From: Symsagittifera roscoffensis
Lineage: Eukaryota; Xenacoelomorpha; Acoela; Convolutidae
Assembly: GCF_963678635.1 (NCBI RefSeq)
Contig: NC_087065.1
Span: forward strand, 17,373,623 to 17,437,622
Reading direction: 5' to 3'
Length of the DNA: 64,000 nucleotides
Below are positions 1-12,330 of the stretch, one piece after another (positions within the stretch are counted from its first letter, which is position 1; the number at the start of each line of letters is the position of its first letter). The position numbers and the translations under genes are program-made. The notes under the pieces are model-generated. The model was not told where the DNA came from. It saw only the letters and a list, made by a program, of their open reading frames with translations, and made no database searches.

Positions 1-1890
1 CATCAAACTTTGAGTAATTTATTCTATTAGGGCTTGAGCAAAGAATTTATCTGGCTCAAAACAAGAGAAACCCCTTCACACTTCAAAAATTGTAGAACAA
101 AAATTTTTAGAATACAATTATAATCAATGGTTTGATCAGAGGTCTATTTGACTCGAAACACGCAAAGACTTGGTTTCCAAAAATGTTATTTATGATCATT
201 TTTCTTATGTGTAGAAAATTCGTTATCTCCATTGTGGCAAAATTTACAAGTTGTTTGACAACTAAACTAAGCTATTTTGGTTTTGAGGTTTTGAACAACT
301 CAAAAGCGAAGACGAAAAAGAAATTGATAAAAGAGCATTGTAGGCAAACATGCCAAGCAAAACATTTGAGTTATAATTTATCAGAACTGACAATCTTCAA
401 AGATACGCCAATTGAGCCGAAAAAATATGAAATTGAGCCGAAAAAAAAACAATTTTTTGCCGGGACTGGAACCCCAGACTTTGAGTGCAACATTTCAATA
501 AAATGCAACTTCAGTTTCTTACTGACTTGAGAGTAAAGTTGTTTACGGGAAAAAAATTTGTTCTCGATTACAAATTACTTGCTCTCGCAAGTGTAACGAA
601 AACTTTGAGTAATATACCTGTAGAATAAAACATTTTGGTCAAAGCAACCCAAATGCGACATGAAATACAGCTTCGGATTTTGATTTTTTGTTCAAATTTC
701 CATTATGTATGTGAGGGGGATAAAAATTCTTCCTTTTTTTCATCTTTGTAATTGTGTCGGAAAACTGGAAAAAATCAGATCAAGTTCTCTCGACACCGAG
801 ACAATTTAAAATTTAAAATATTTTGATAATTGACTAACGGCTATAAAATCTCTGGTACACTTGACACGGCATGAGAAAACAGATTGTGAAAAATTGGACA
901 TTTTCTGGGAAGATGAGCTATTTGATAAGGGAGTTTGGATTTATACGCTAGGTGAGAGAAATGGAAACTTCCATGATGTTTTGATGCTTGATTAAATAGA
1001 AAATTTTAACGAGACAAATTTTTGACGGTATTAAAATGGTAAATTCTTGACTTTTTTTCAGGTAGACATGCCAGACCTCATACTGCATGATTGGCTAAAA
1101 ACTATTTACTGAAAAAAAAACACATTAATTTTTTTTGAATGACCACTTATAACACGGACATCAACCCTATTTAAAAAATTTTTACTCAAAATTTTCTTGA
1201 TTCAGTAAGTGTAATGTTTCGTTTCTAACATTTTACAACTCAAAATTTATCGACCTTATATAGTTAGTGCTTCTACTGAAAACAAAAATTTTTTGATAAT
1301 TATGGATAGAAAGTTGGAAAAAACTGGATAAAAAAAACTTAAATAAAAAAACAAATGACTTATTGAGATTTGCGAAAAGTTGGAGACAAAATCAATTTTA
1401 ACTTTTAACAAGTTTATTGAACAACATTTTACTTTTGACCTTCAAGCTGAAACTAATTAGAAAATGTTCTTCGATTTGTCGAATTCGCTTTTTTGTCAAC
1501 ATTTTGTTTTTTTTTCCAATGAGGAATTACATGTCAGATCGCCGCTGAGTGAAAATTGGTTTAAGGAGCGTCTTGAAGATAATACTCAGAAAAACTCTGA
1601 CCTCTGAAAAGTGCAATCATTTTGTTTTGCTCTTTCGACAGTTCTAATGATGCATATTTTACAATATGTTTGCAATTCAATTCTATTTCACTGTTTCAAG
1701 GTCGATATTTTTTTCAGAGCGTTAACGCGTTGTCCGAGAGAATTGTTCAAAGCTATAAAAAGGGCAAACATATCTCAGAACACTTCTCAAGGTCAGAGTT
1801 CAATGACCAGTTAATTTTAGTTTTTTTTTTACAAAAACGAACTATGTTTTTAGTTTTCTGGTTGCGCGCAGTAAGAAATTTCAAATTTCA
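1..1890. other. AT-rich upstream region, no gene recognised
   Basis: I see no conserved reading frame. The 132-codon frame at 132-530 is low-complexity and ends inside a repeat, so I do not call it a gene. The only structure is a fragment of a dispersed repeat at 455-610. A pyrimidine-rich stretch followed by CAG at 1889-1891 lies about 50 bases before the kinase ATG and could be a 5'UTR or spliced-leader acceptor; this is inference. Confidence 0.5.
455..610 (-). repeat. fragment of dispersed repeat with tRNA-like B box
   Basis: The complement of 459-480 reads GGGGTTCCAGTCCCGGC, a close match to a Pol III B box. It is followed on + by a run of A and then by TTGCTCTCGCAAGTGTAA (582-599). The same order (B-box complement, GGGAAAAAA, TCTCGCAA) recurs at 20585-20780, so this is the terminal part of the repeat family seen at 6.4-7.6 kb and 20.6-21.8 kb. 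Confidence 0.5.
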
Positions 1891-1941
1891 GTTCCTCAAG
1901 ATTTCACGGCAAAAACCGTTTTTAAAACATTTTAACTTCAA

Positions 1942-4797
1942 ATGTCTCTCGAAAACGCGCCGTTGGAAGTGGAATGTTTGAGGCAAATAGGCGAAGGAAA
2001 TTACGGTTCAGTTTACTTGGTTCGAATTGAGCCGCTTAAAAAACGATACGCTATGAAGGTTCTGAACTCGACCCAGTTGTCTAAGAAGCAGCGGGAAATG
2101 GTGCGCAAAGAGATAGACATCATGTCAATTCTAAAGCATCCAAACATAATCAGGTAAGTCGCATTTTAATTGTTATAGCCTTTCGACAATCTTTTCTCAG
2201 TGTGCTAGTATCAAATTGTTTGTCTTTTGACGATCTCTTTTTGTTGTTCCCGGGTAGAGGTGCGCAGCTTAAGTCCGAATCAAATACGGCCGAGCGACGG
2301 GGGTTGCGCGATTGAAATTTCGTAGTCGCACAGTAATTTTGGGTTGCGCAAAGTATTCTTTTTTTGGGTCACAAACGTCGCGAATTGACCATTTCGAGTC
2401 GCGACGGTTGCAATTTACTGATTTTGGGTTGCGATTATTTCGACTTAAGTGGCGTACCTTGTCCCCGGTGCTTGCTATCTTTGCAACCGAGAAAATTGAT
2501 TTGAAAATGCTTGGAAAATATTTTCGTTTAAAGTTCCGAAAGTTTTTTTTTCATCATAAGTGGAACTTGAGACATTTCGTATTGAGGTGGTGATTGGAGG
2601 TGTTTCGAGACCTTCTTTTTATAAGTCGATAGATCACACAAGCAAATATTTTAAAGTAAGAATAAGACTAACAATTTAGAACTCTAATAGTAGCTGGCAT
2701 TTAGGTACAAGCGTGCATATGTGGTGCGTGAAATAGAGATCCACATCATCATGGAGTATGCGGACATGGGGGACTTGAGCGGTGTGATCAAGGACAAAGA
2801 GAACCACCAACTATCATCTGTACAGCTACATGGTCAGTCACGGGAGGAAACAAGCTTATTTTGACTCGTCCTGATTTAGTTGAAGGATAATTTTTTTTTG
2901 GTATATAAAGCATCGATAAAAATTGAACGGAGATTACTATTGGCAATCAAAAATCCCTAGTCTATCTTGTGAAAGTTGCCCAGTATCTTCGGGTTATGAT
3001 TTTTGGACAACAAACTAATCGACCTGCTGCAAATGATTCTACCGATGGCTTTTTTGTATCATTATCCGTGCGATGGTAAAAAAAAATGCACATTATTGGT
3101 GTAATTGGGATTGTGGTTATTCGCAGATTGGTTCTACCAGATAGTGTGTGGGTTAGACTACATCCACATGCAGAAAGTGGTCCACCGAGACATCAAACCC
3201 TCCAACCTGCTGCTCAAATCTTCATGTGGATGTGTAGCTGGGTGCAACAGGACGAGTGTGAAGATAGGCGACTTCGGAGTGTCCACTGTTTTGAGGAGGG
3301 AGAGCGACTACAAGACTGCGACTTCCATTGGCACGCCCTACTATTTGTCACCAGAGATATGTCAAGGTTGATTCTCTACCTTAAATTCGAATAGAGATCA
3401 TTTAACTTTTCTCTTCACAATTGAACCCGGTACATCACTGTCGTACTTGCTTCTTTTTGAGATACATCCAGTTTTTTTGCCCCAAACTTTTTTGAGCTGA
3501 AACGGAGCTGTCAGAAGTTTGGTCATCGTTTAATTTTTTGTCGAAGATGTGAGTTAAATTTTGCCCTGAGACATTCAAACAATTTACCTTCATATTTAGG
3601 GATCGAATATGATTTCAAATCCGACATTTGGTCCCTTGGATGTGTATTATACGAAATGCTCACCGGAAGACCACCCTTCTTGGCGTCCAGTGTCGAGGCA
3701 CTGGTTCAGAAAATTTTACAGGCTCAATATCCGAACTTAGCTGCGAATGCCGACCCAGTTCTAGCAAGTTTGATTCCCAAACTAATCAACATGCAGCCCC
3801 AAGACAGACCGAGTGCGGCGTTTTTGAAACAGCTCTTCAGTCTGCGAATGGACAAACGAGGACTTCATTTCGGGCATGTGAATAAACATTCTGCGCAGCA
3901 GAAAGCGAGTAAGGAAGGCGGTGTTATTAACGTCAATCAAGGAACGAGGAAGAACCGAAGGTGTTTGAGTGCCGTTGAGAAAAGCACTCCAAAAGTCAAA
4001 ACTCCGAAAGGTAAGAAAAGGATCTGCTGAGTTTGTGAGCGCTTGTAATCGAAACTATTAACAAACTTTTGGGCAAGCAGCCTTCAATATTTGAAAGCGC
4101 CTTCTCGCCAATATAAACCTAATTTGAGGAGAGATCGCTCAAAATGCTTGTTTGTCAAAAGCATCATAACAAGAACCTAAAATATCGGGTAAAACGGTTA
4201 AATTCGTATCGCAACGTTTTCTCAATGGTTTTCGAAAAATCTTGAAATACTGAAAGATTATGTTGCGATACGAATTTAACCGTTTTACTCAATATTTTTG
4301 TTCTTGTCATGATGATGCTTTTGACAAACACGTCTATTAAAGCAAGTCTGATTAAAAGTTGTCTATTAAAAAAAAATTGCCATTGATCTTCCGCCAAATT
4401 TAAGCCAAATATTCCAGGTCTCCGAGAAGTTGGAGCTGGCAACGTCTTCAATTTTAACTTTGACAATCCAAACCCACCAACAATCGCATCAAATGCGCAA
4501 TCACCCAAAACTCCGAAAAACCAAGAACAATCTCCCAACCACTGCAAAACACCAATCGAAATGAGACAGAAAATAGACGACCTCTTGACGAGACTAGACG
4601 AGAATTTAGGAGCAGAGCTCCTGACCAAATGCATTGACATATACAGACAGACCAAGTCTATAGTTGAACTGAAGAAAGTTCTGGGATCCGAAAACATCGC
4701 ACTTGTTTCAACTGTACTCAGACTTGTGTATTTAGAAGACCAATGTTTTAATATAATTAATCAAACAATTTTTAATGTTGAAGCGGTCAATTTTTGA
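1942..4797 (+). CDS. NIMA-related (NEK-family) Ser/Thr protein kinase, 5 exons
   Basis: Exons 1942-2153, 2705-2832, 3127-3366, 3600-4010 and 4418-4797 join in phase to 456 codons plus stop. All introns are GT..AG (first donor CAG/GTAAGT). The kinase domain fills roughly residues 5-280: Gly loop GEGNYGSV, ATP-binding Lys in YAMKVL, helix-C Glu in VRKEIDIM, catalytic HRDIKPSN, DFG in GDFGVSTV, activation loop ending GTPYYLSPE, then SDIWSLGC. Every catalytic residue is present, so it should be active. The GTPYYLSPE and MEYADMGDL signatures place it in the NEK group; the NEK1/3/4/5 branch is likely but I cannot fix the paralogue. Known NEK roles are in cilia, centrosome and mitosis. The C-terminal ~125 residues (exon 5) are proline/asparagine-rich, then helical (around MRQKIDDLL), with no recognised domain. 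The start is the first ATG of a frame that opens directly into the kinase domain. Intron 4 carries a long inverted repeat. Confidence 0.9.
4150..4329. repeat. long inverted repeat (hairpin) in NEK intron 4
   Basis: Arm 4150-4215 is the near-perfect reverse complement of 4262-4329, with a loop of about 46 bases. The core GTTGCGATACGAATTTAACC is exact in both arms. RNA from either strand would form a stem of about 65 bp. It could be a foldback MITE or a dsRNA/siRNA source. No clear target-site duplication is visible. Confidence 0.8.
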
Positions 4798-6365
4798 TTG
4801 ATATTCGCAGTTTTAAAATGCTGGACATTATTAAATTGAACGTTTTTCTATTTGCTATAATCACAAAAGCTAATTTACTTTGACTTCATTTTCTCCTACC
4901 TGGCAGATTTTTTAAATGATTTTGTCGTCCGGATGAAAGCTGAATCAAGTGAGGCGGTTAAATTGATAACTTATTTCGAAAAGGCAATAGTTTTCTTATT
5001 TTTGAAAAAGCAATCTGAAACGGTTAATGCATGCCTTCAAAGAAAAAAATTCACCTGCGGTTGGGTGATCGTTCAGACGAAACGTCAGAAAATTTAAATA
5101 ATGGTCACTCGATGTTTCAACAGCAACTTAAAACAGGAAGAGACATCTTAGAACGTTAGCAAAACCACTGTCGTGTAAATTTTTGTTTAATCCCTTTTTT
5201 CTGCAATGACTATCACACATTGTTTTTTTTGCGACAGGTTCAGTGTGTCTCGAACATTTTTCACAATTATTATGCACACAACCATATTTGAATTTTTTTG
5301 AATTTAAATTGAAAATGGTGATCGAACCACATTGAAACCCCAGAAAATCTTTGGTTTCCAAAACTTAATAAAAAGTTAGGGCTAAGTAGAGAGGATGAAA
5401 TTCAATTATGATTCATGTGAACGTTGAACTAATTTAGCAAACTAATTTAGTTTAATTTCGAGCAAGTAGCGCGATTCAGTTTTGTTGTAATTTAAAAGAT
5501 GATGAAAATAAGTCAATTAAACAAAAAACTAAATAAACTGGTCGTGGAAGCTTCATTTTGCTCTTCTTTAACTGTAAAAATTTTCTAAAAATATTAAAAA
5601 CATTTTTTACAAAAACGAAAAACTATATTGCCACCGAAGTGCTAAATGAAGTTTCCCTTTCTAATTTTTTAGTGAAATTTTTTACTTGTCTAATTTTCAT
5701 CAATTTTTATATACCGAACGTTCCTGTATCGCGTTACTCGCTCAAAAATGAATAATGAAATAAGCTAGAATAGTTAAAACATTCACATGAAGAATGACCA
5801 AATTTTAACCTCTGTACCTTGCGCAAATTTTTTTCTGAGTTTTGGAAACCAAATAGAATTGTATGGGTTACTGGATTGCAAGCTTTTTCATGTTTTTGTT
5901 TGATTCTTTTTTACTAAGATAACTGTCCGGAGTCAACTTTACCTAAGTTGCTAATTTTTTACGCTTTGTATAGTTCTATGCTCACTCTATCTACAAAAAA
6001 TGGCAATGAACTGAAATAAAAATAAAGAAAAGTTTTTTTCCGACCACATTTAGATTTTAAGAAAATTCTGTGCATCATGGATAGCAACCGACTATCCTTG
6101 TTCGACTTTGGTCCCGGATTTTTTAATTTATTCGCAATGTTGTTTTTTTTGGAGCAAAAACTTGTCTGTGTAGAATTAAATAACTCAATGAAAGATAAAA
6201 GTCACAATAGTAATATGAGAATGCACTAGTTTGCGGCCTTTTCCTGCAGAACCCAAACGATTTTTCATACATCGAAGCGAAATCTGAATTTTTATTCATG
6301 AAAAAATGTGTATTGTACATTTTAAAAAAATGGTTAACACATTTTCTGTACACATGGAATTGCAC
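4798..6365. other. AT-rich intergenic sequence, no gene recognised
   Basis: Downstream of the NEK stop I see only short AT-driven frames with no recognisable protein similarity, no RNA gene and no clear repeat. Confidence 0.5.
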
Positions 6366-7328
6366 CAAAATTGTATGACAACTGTTTTTGGCAATCCGGG
6401 TCGTATTCAGGGTAGTTCTAAGCTTAATTGAAATAAATACAAAAAAACGAATCTGTAGATAAAAATGCAACCTAAAAAAACTGCACGTTCAACCACGATC
6501 ATTTCTAGTTGCATTCAATTTGCTACAGGATATAATTAAATTGAAGAAGTTTAAGAGCAAAATTATGCCTTGTCGGAGGAAAAAATTGACATATATAAAG
6601 CTAATTTGCTCGAAAATTTCGGAATTTTCGAACAAATTAAATAAACTTTAATGATATAACCAAGGGGGGAAAATGGTCACATACAATTAATCCAAGCCTC
6701 TAATTTATGACTAAAACCAAGCAACATAGGGAGCTATTACGAGGCCAAACTGTGCTCAATTTAGAGACAAGTCATAAATACGTTAATAAATTTTGTCGGA
6801 ACGGTCAATAAAAACGAAAAAATAGAGGAAGACAAATGGAGCGTCCTTGTTTTGGGGATGCGCCTACAATTCACAAAATACACAGTTTGGCTTCGAAATG
6901 TCACCATGGTAGAAAAGATTAATAAGGTCTGCAACTCGTTTTTGCCAGGTTTCGGATTAAGTATCGGAGTTAAGGTTTCTTCATCAAATAGACCTGATTC
7001 CATTAGACACCAGTCGAAATAATGGGGATTTCGCTTTCATAACCATTCAATTCTGATTTATTAGTTTTTAAATTGTGGAATAAATAGGTCCGCTCTTTTT
7101 TGCTTGCTACCAAAGCGAGGGTCTTCATATTACTTTCAAATCAGACTGTGTTTACCTCCAGTTAGAAAACAACCTAACGAACAAATTACAAACTACATTT
7201 AAATTTTATCAAAAACGTTAATTTAACAAAACATTTTTCGATTTTTTATTTCAAAGACATTTGTGAATTACTTGAAGTATTATAAGGATACATGTAATTG
7301 TCCAGCAAAGAATTAGATAAAACAAACT

Positions 7329-7414
7329 CACTCGTTTAAGCAGGAGAGAGACAAAAGTGAGCGATATATCCCACTCGCTTAAGCAGGAGAGAGACAAAAG
7401 TGAGCGACATATCC
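7329..7414. repeat. two tandem 43-bp units
   Basis: Units 7329-7371 and 7372-7414 differ at two positions. Each contains TTAAGCAGGAGAGAGACAAA followed by AGTGAGCGA. Copy B at 20.8 kb has only one degenerate unit, so the duplication postdates the divergence of the two copies. Confidence 0.85.
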
Positions 7415-7516
7415 ATTCTCTTTACTGATTACCATTGCGAGATCAAGTGTCTTGTAATCCGAAACATGACTTTTTCCCCCAAAATATCTTTTGTAACAAA
7501 CCTATTTGTTCCCAAT

Positions 7517-7583
7517 TGGTCTAGATGTAACATGATTGCCTTTGTACGCTAGGGTTTGAGTGGTTCGAGTCCCGGTTGGACCT
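7517..7583 (+). other. tRNA-like segment at the end of repeat copy A
   Basis: A good B box, GGTTCGAGTCCCGG, starts at 7562, and an A-box-like GGTCTAGATGTAAC starts at 7518. Spacing is tRNA-like, but the acceptor and anticodon arms do not pair convincingly. The corresponding part of copy B (20580-20650, complement) has TGGCCTAAAGGTAAG and GTCCCGGCCGGACC. I read this as the tRNA-derived part of a retroposon, not a working tRNA gene. Confidence 0.45.
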
Positions 7584-7590
7584 TGTTTGT

Positions 7591-8676
7591 TTTCAGTAAG
7601 TATGAAATTGAAACTGGGAAAACTGAATAATGGGACTTTCGTTTCTCTGCTTGTTTTGTCGGCTTAGTGTTCACATCGAGGAAATTTCTTGAGCTGTCCG
7701 CATGTTTCATCGTAGAAGTAAACAATTTTGAATTACTTTTGTAATACATACAAATAAAGCACCACTGGCATTGTATTTTTTCTTTTTTTTTTGCTTCAAA
7801 GCTTTTTTCTTGAAATGGTTTCGGCTCGTTTTATTGGCTCCATTACTTTAACTTGCGCCGTCTCAAAACTGGTGGTTGTGTTTTTTGACTGCTTTTCTGA
7901 ATTCATCTTTTCTCCCATTGTTTTTTCATTGTTTTTATTTCCGTCTCAGTTTCTATTCGCAAGCTAGCAATGCTGCACTTGCGTTGTACCGCAAGTGATG
8001 TGAAGCTCCGTTTTGTCAGTTTCATTTACTTCTCAAATATTTTTGTTCCGGCCACTCTCGCATTGAGAGAAGTAACTGTGGTCCACAATTTTTGTGTTCT
8101 ATTTTGCTAACATCACAGAAAAATTTTAATGGCTCAAACGAGGATTCACATTTAGGTCGTTTTAATTAGGATTCTGATCCAAAAAACAGAAGTTTTTTAG
8201 TAACGCGGTGATATAAGGTCGTTATAGTTGCGAATCTGTTTCCACAAATAATCGAACGGTTTCTCAGTGTCGACGCGTAAAAGTGAATTTTTTATCGGCC
8301 ACCTTCTGCGGATGAGTCGATATCTCAAACATCAATATTCACATTACCCATTGCAAACCTGGTTAGTTTCTGCAAGTCGGTTTTCTTTTTTTCAACTAAA
8401 ACGCATTTTGAAAACTGTTTGCAGCCAAAATAATTGAATATAAAAAAGCAACAATTTGTTATCAAAAAATTACTAATTCTTTGTTTCAAAAAAGTACTGT
8501 GGTGAACAATACTGCAAGCGGAATGTTTAAAAATATATGTGAAATATCTGACAAGTTGCGTGCATCGTCAAACACGTGTTGCTGCAGGAACTCTTCTCTA
8601 TACCCTTCCAGTCTTTTCTACTAAAAATTTGATGGTGATTTCTAACAAGCAAAAAAAGCGTAAAAATTTATATTTT
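7591..8676. other. AT-rich intergenic sequence, nothing recognised
   Basis: No conserved frame, RNA gene or repeat boundary is visible. Simple T- and A-rich runs dominate. Confidence 0.45.
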
Positions 8677-9850
8677 GCTTAATTATTTTTTGAAAAGTTA
8701 TCAAAAACAGTTCTCAATTTCTTTTATTTGATATCAAAAATTGCAGTCGCAACTTTACATGGTCTTTGTCGAGAAGCCTTCAAGTCTTGTTGTCTTGACT
8801 GTAGAAGAAAACGAAACAATTTAGCTTTTTGTGGTTTTAAATTCGTCAATTTTCGGTGATCGAAATAAAAGATTTTAAACAAAAAAAAATTTTTTATGCC
8901 CAATCAAATCTAAAAATATGTTACCCCCCCCCCCCCGATCATTTCTGCGGAACTTTGGGAGTTTTTAAGCTTACAATTTTTGTCATGCTTTGGACTGATT
9001 CATGTGCGCTTTATAGAGTATATCCATAATCCTGAAAGCGTATTACGAATTATTTATGTTTGGCGAAATATCCCGCACAACAAAATGGTTCCAATTTCAA
9101 TTGAGACTTTCAAATTGGTCGTTTTACTTTCGTATAACTCAAATTTTCACACTTAGTCTTTGATGTTGTCTAAAATATATAGTTTTACAATATTTTTTTT
9201 CCCAAAAATTATTCGATATGGATTAAGGGGCAGTTGGAACAGTCAAATTTTAGCCCCGTTATACGAGTAGTCTTATTAAAGTAACCAATTTTTTTGTTCA
9301 GTATCTTCAGTAGCATAACTTTGTCTGTGTGGTGATTCTCTTTGTAATTAATCTATTTTGTTTGCCTCTGAACGGTCAAATGTGCGCTACTGATTTTATA
9401 TGCTTTGTTTTCAAATTATTGCTCTTGCATCATGACAGACGTTTTCTAAAGATGATACTTTAACCCGCCTGAATTTGCGTGGGTTAAATTGACTCTAATC
9501 AATTTTAACGGAAATACTAGACTGAAAATTCTCGCAGCACGCAAAAAAACTTATCGAAATGTATTTAAAGGTTGTTTACATTCAAGTGATATTGTTTTTA
9601 CGCGTTAGCTAAAAAAAACATTGATTTTAATCTAAGATTGATGACTCAAATACTAAATTAAGGGACAAATAATAACGCAATTAAATAACAATTTTTCGGT
9701 CATCAGAAGAAGGCTTAGGACACATTCAGCCAAAGTTTACCCCGAGTTCTGTCGAAAATCATTTTCGTATTTGTTAACATTCTAAATTGATTGATCAGTT
9801 TTTAAGCATTTCAAAAGTTTCGTTTGGTGTTCTTGTTATAATTTTGAAGA
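8677..9850 (+). repeat. ~1.2-kb direct repeat, copy 1
   Basis: It starts at CTTAATTATTTTTTGAAAA and ends near TTGTTATAATTTT, and is repeated in the same orientation at 10950-12160. Shared blocks include GCGCTTTATAGAGTATATCC (9008 and 11288) and ATTGATTTTAATCTAAGATT (9621 and 11930). Several indels and about one substitution in ten to fifteen separate the copies. No coding frame is conserved. Confidence 0.85.
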
Positions 9851-10008
9851 AAAATTAATCAACCATGGCAAAGCTTTGGTAAACTTTATTTATCTTTACT
9901 AGTAAGATAAGTCGATATGTTGCCTGGTGACCAATGTTCAGTTTTTGGCTTGATTATTAGTTTTCATGAAGTTTTTCAAAAATTCCAATTTAAGGGATCT
10001 TAACTTTA

Positions 10009-10137
10009 GCAGACTTAACTAATGAAAGTTGTTAATTTATAACTAATTAGCTACGAATTTGACAATTTTTTCATATGACATCCTTGCCACAATTGCAGCT
10101 AATTAGTTATAAAATAAACTTTCATTAGCTAAACTGC
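10009..10137. repeat. short palindromic foldback element
   Basis: Arm 10009-10060 is complementary to 10089-10137 with a few mismatches and a loop of about 28 bases. TATAACTAATTAGCT in the left arm pairs with AGCTAATTAGTTATA in the right. Confidence 0.75.
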
Positions 10138-10193
10138 GATAATTTGGTCCCATAAACTTGAAAGCATTGAAAAAATTTCAAAACAGTAACGAT

Positions 10194-10597
10194 CAGGGGC
10201 GGATCTAGGATGTTCTCGAGGGGGGTGCGGATTTTCAAAAAAAAATTCGAAAATTTTGTCGACCTTTTTTTTTAGGTCGACCGAATTGATTTTTGAGCTC
10301 TCCCTAAGCATGATTTAGTCCCTTTTTTGGCAACATGTTCTGCGCCGCAGGCAAAAATTTGAAAAAACCGTCCAAAAAAGGCGTTTTTAGGCATTTTTTG
10401 GAAAATTTTGACCAAAAAATTGCGTTTTTTCGGCGCGCGCTCCCCCCTCAAAAGGCGCCTTTAGAAAAACTTTAGGGTCGGTTGACTTAAAATGGATTTC
10501 TTAAAAAGTACCAAAGGGCGGACCCTTTGGGTCGACAGGGGGTCGAATCCCTGATGGGGGGGGGGGCGTATGCCCCCCCCCCTTAAATCTGCCCCTG
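10194..10597 (+). mobile_element. hAT-type MITE, copy 1
   Basis: It begins CAGGGGCGGATCTAGGAT and ends AAATCTGCCCCTG, giving terminal inverted repeats of about 13 bp. It is flanked by GTAACGAT (10186-10193) and GTAGCGAT (10598-10605), an 8-bp target duplication with one mismatch. CAGGGG ends and 8-bp duplications are hallmarks of hAT elements. The interior has G/C homopolymer runs next to each end, many A/T runs and no transposase, so it is non-autonomous. Confidence 0.85.
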
Positions 10598-10949
10598 GTA
10601 GCGATCAAGGTAACAAAAAAGTAACTCCAGTCAAAACTCAAGTTAGTATAAAAATACACGTAAAAAATTGTAATTTAAAGGAAAATTTGTTTTTCTTACG
10701 TTACAACTAATTATTTTTTAAGTTGAGAAAGAATTGAAGGCCTAACAGAGAACAAAAAAGAATAAAAAAGCCTCTACAGTTGCATTAAAATTCAAGAAAA
10801 ATTTTCCCAGAGTTGAGACAATTAGGCGTGCTAATCTTTAGAGACTTTTCTGAGGGTAGATCAAAATCATGTGAGTCGTTTTTGTCTATTACCCTCTCCA
10901 AATCGTGATGTTTTACCTCGTCATATTTAGCTATCCTCCCGTAATAACG

Positions 10950-12160
10950 GCTTAATTATTTTTTGAAAACTTACCGTAAAATATTAAAGTATTTCAAAAA
11001 ACAGTTCTCAATTTTTTTATTCGATATCAAAAATTGCAGTCGCAACTTCACATGGTATTTGTTGAGTAGCCTTGAAGTCGTGTTGTCTTGACTGTGGAAG
11101 AAAACGAAAAAATGTAGCTTGTTGTGGTTTTACATTCGCCAATTTCGGCGATTGAAATAAAAGATTTTAAACAAAAAATATTTTTTGCATAATCAAATCT
11201 AAAAATATGTTAAATCGATCATTTTTGCGAAAGTTTGGGAGTTTAAAAATGGCCAATTTTTGTCATGATCTAGGCTAATTCATGTGCGCTTTATAGAGTA
11301 TATCCATAATCCTGAAAGCATAACACGAATTATTTATGTTTGGCGAAATATCCCGCACAACAAAATCGTTCCAAATTCAATTGAGATTTCCGAATCGGTC
11401 GTATTAATTTCGTATGACTCAAATTTTCACACTTAATTTTTGATGTTGTCTTAAATTTATAGCTTAACAATGTTTTCTTTTCCCAAAAATTATTCGATAT
11501 AGATTACGGGGCAGTTGGATCAGTCATGGCTTAGCCCGGTTATACGAGTAGTCTTATTAAAGTAACCAATCTTTTTGCTCAGTATCTTCTTTAACATAAT
11601 TTTTTCTGTGTGGTGATTCTCTATGAAATTTATCTCTTTTGTTTGCCTTTGAACGGTCAAATGTGCGCTGCTGAGTTTAAATGCTTTTTTTTTGCAAATC
11701 GATTGCTCTTGCATCATGACAGATGTTTTTTAAAGATGATAGTTTCACCCACCTGAATTTGTGTAGGTTAAATCTACTTCAATCCATTTTTTCTTCTCAT
11801 CAATTAAACGGAACGAAAATACTAGACTGAAAATTCTCGCAGTACGCGAAAAAAAATAGTCAAAATGTATTTAAAGGATGTTTACATTCAAGTGATATTG
11901 TATTTTTCTACGCATTAACTAAATATAACATTGATTTTAATCTAAGATTGATGACTCAAATACTAAAACTAGGGATAAATAATAACGCAATGTGATAACA
12001 ATTTTTCGGTCATCAGAAGAAGGTTTAGGACACCATTCAGCCAAAGTTACATCGAGTTCTGTCGAAAATCATTTAAGTATTTGTTAACATCCTAAACTGG
12101 TTGATCAGTTTTTAAGCGTTTCAAAAGATTTGTTTGGTGCTCTTGTTATAATTTTAAGAG
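10950..12160 (+). repeat. ~1.2-kb direct repeat, copy 2
   Basis: Same-orientation partner of 8677-9850, offset by about 2.27 kb. The sequence between the copies holds the foldback at 10009 and the hAT MITE at 10194. Either a tandem duplication was later separated by insertions or two copies of a dispersed family lie close together. Without a third copy in view I cannot choose. Confidence 0.85.
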
Positions 12161-12330
12161 CAGCTCGCAATTTTGGTTTAAAAATCTCCAGAAAGAGCTC
12201 CACAAGATTATTTGCCTCTTAAAGATGTCTGATCAACCAAAAGATTAATCAGAAGCCGAGAAAAATTCCTTGATTTGTGGGCCGTCGATTCCTTGATTTG
12301 TCCCATGATGAATTAATAAGTTTCAGTCAA

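Larger units (their letters stand above)
6370..7590 (+). repeat. ~1.2-kb dispersed repeat, copy A (tRNA-like 3' end)
   Basis: This stretch matches the reverse complement of about 20580-21830 over its length with moderate divergence. Landmarks: GGAATAAATAGGTCCGCTCT (7078-7097) against its complement near 21100-21120, and AGACAAGTCATAAATACG (6766-6783) against 21400-21430. No long ORF is shared, so it looks like a non-autonomous element. It ends on + with a tRNA-like segment at 7517-7583. Confidence 0.7.

Noticed and set aside
132-530. 132-codon frame at the left end
   Set aside because: AT-driven composition, no recognisable similarity, and its 3' part runs into a tRNA-like repeat.
7329-7414. 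CRISPR-like array of short repeats
   Set aside because: Only two directly abutting units with no spacers in a eukaryotic context.
7517-7583. A functional tRNA gene
   Set aside because: A and B boxes are recognisable but the acceptor and anticodon arms do not pair, and it recurs as part of a larger repeat.
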